Origin: Bryobacterales bacterium | Lineage (GTDB): Bacteria > Acidobacteriota > Terriglobia > Bryobacterales > Bryobacteraceae | DNA length: 7,113 nt | Direction of reading: 5' to 3' | Assembly: GCA_025462985.1 (NCBI GenBank) | Contig: JAOAPP010000714.1 | Location: forward strand, 1 to 7,113 | In this document: one piece after another, positions 6,535 through 7,113 of the stretch | Layout of the letters: every line of letters begins with the position of its first letter | Numbering within the stretch: the first letter of the stretch is position 1 | The notes under the pieces: generated by a model | Databases searched by the model: none | What the model was told of the DNA's origin: nothing | Seen by the model: the letters and a program-made list of their open reading frames with translations, nothing else | Position numbers and translations under genes: made by a program

Positions 6535-6555
6535 CACAGCGGAAAGGTAAATGAG

Positions 6556-7113
6556 ATGACATCCAGACGCCAATTCTTCCAGGCAGGCTCGATAGCTTTA
6601 GCCGCGCTGGTTCCGGAGACCGGTTCCGCGAAAACACAAGGCGGAGCGAATCCTGCGCCGCAGACTCCCTTTAAGCGGGATTATTGGAACGACACGCCTG
6701 ATCACATGATCAAGGCGATGAATTCAGCCCGCAGCAAGCGCAAAGCTGACCTCGCAGGGTTGAAGTCTCAGGCGCAAGCAGACGAGCGCATCGCTTTCAT
6801 TCGCACCAACGTATGGGAACTCATTGGAGGCAAACTCGAACCAACGCCGCTGAACCCGACCACCACGGGAGTGATTGAGCGGGAGACCTATCGAATAGAG
6901 AAAGTGATATTCGAGAGCCAGCCGAAGTTTTATCTCACCGCGCACTTGTACATTCCCAAATCCGGCAAAGGACCCTATCCCGGAATCTTGGCCCCGGTGG
7001 GTCATGCGCCGGAAGGCAAGACCTTCCAGAGCTACCAGACTTTGTTTCAGAACCTCGCGCGCCAGGGATTTGCGGTGCTCACATGGGACCCGCCCGGCCA
7101 GGGAGAGCGATTG
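6556..7113 (+). CDS. Tat-exported alpha/beta hydrolase, acetylxylan-esterase type (N-terminal part only)
   Basis: The visible 186 residues begin with a twin-arginine signal (SRRQFFQAGS at 3-12, then a hydrophobic run to about 19), indicating folded export. A mature helical lead-in at 46-95 precedes the alpha/beta-hydrolase core: YRIEKVIFESQPKFYLTAHL at 112-131, PYPGILAPVGHAPEGK at 140-155, and FAVLTWDPPGQGERL at 172-186. GHxxxGK followed by WDPxGQGER is the pattern I know from putative acetylxylan-esterase proteins (AXE1/Abhydrolase_7 relatives) in Planctomycetes, Bacteroidota and Acidobacteriota. The nucleophile Ser, Asp and His lie beyond the right edge, so the catalytic triad cannot be verified. 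The start is ATG 6556, with AAAGG at 6543-6547 eight bases upstream; the earlier ATG at 6551 stops after two codons. It is transcribed divergently from the receptor with shared operator-like sites, suggesting removal of acyl groups from the imported substrate (inference). Confidence 0.87.
   Translation, partial: MTSRRQFFQAGSIALAALVPETGSAKTQGGANPAPQTPFKRDYWNDTPDHMIKAMNSARSKRKADLAGLKSQAQADERIAFIRTNVWELIGGKLEPTPLNPTTTGVIERETYRIEKVIFESQPKFYLTAHLYIPKSGKGPYPGILAPVGHAPEGKTFQSYQTLFQNLARQGFAVLTWDPPGQGERL

Larger units (their letters stand above)
6242..6555. promoter_or_regulatory. Divergent regulatory region between receptor and esterase
   Basis: This 314 bp stretch has no gene that I can support. 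It holds the receptor promoter, a weaker candidate esterase promoter, two LacI-type operator-like sites, an AT-rich imperfect palindrome, and two small stem-loops in the esterase leader. Each is listed separately. The two genes point away from each other, so control elements here can act on both transcripts. Confidence 0.85.

Noticed and set aside
6551..6559. Two-codon ORF (ATG AGA TGA) overlapping the esterase start
   Set aside because: The AAAGG site is only three bases from this ATG, too close for initiation, but well placed for the ATG at 6556. It is most likely chance.
6386..6637. 83-codon minus-strand open frame across the intergenic region
   Set aside because: It overlaps the esterase Tat signal and the receptor -35 box, has no ribosome site that I could see, and shows no recognisable domain.

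Overview
The window looks like an Acidobacteriota genome, most likely Terriglobia or a Solibacter-like lineage. This is judged from protein style, not from any search. The main clue is a very large TonB-dependent receptor with an N-terminal carboxypeptidase-regulatory-like domain and no SusD-type partner. Moderate-to-high GC and several Tat-exported sugar-type enzymes also fit. No rRNA, tRNA, CRISPR, transposase or phage gene is visible.

Layout: four genes lie on the minus strand, read from right to left. They are the TonB-dependent receptor (6241 to 3011), a secreted DUF6807 protein (2944 to 1949), an amidohydrolase-2 family protein (1965 to 1027) and a Tat-exported Gfo/Idh/MocA oxidoreductase (976 to beyond position 1). 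Spacing is tight: 66 nt, a 17 nt overlap (or a short gap, depending on the start), and 50 nt. One transcription unit is therefore likely. A hairpin at 2961-3001 between the receptor and the enzyme genes may set their relative expression. A Tat-exported alpha/beta hydrolase of the acetylxylan-esterase type is transcribed divergently from 6556 and runs off the right edge.

The 314 bp divergent intergenic region (6242-6555) is the most information-rich non-coding part. It has a near-consensus sigma-70 promoter facing the receptor (TTGACC, 17 bp, TATACT). It also has two copies of a LacI-family-like operator, TGGGAAACGTT(T/G)CTC, with centres 154 bp apart on either side of that promoter. The first copy is an 18 bp palindrome with one mismatched pair. 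The second copy overlaps the likely -35 region of a weak extended -10 promoter for the esterase. One repressor could thus control both arms, possibly by looping. No regulator gene lies in the window.

Working model (inference): every encoded protein carries an export or outer-membrane signal. The locus would then be an extracytoplasmic pathway that imports an acylated carbohydrate or related glycoside, deacylates it, oxidises it with the Gfo/Idh/MocA enzyme and hydrolyses a product, perhaps a lactone, with the amidohydrolase. The DUF6807 protein would have an unknown role. Substrate and reactions are not proven by the sequence.
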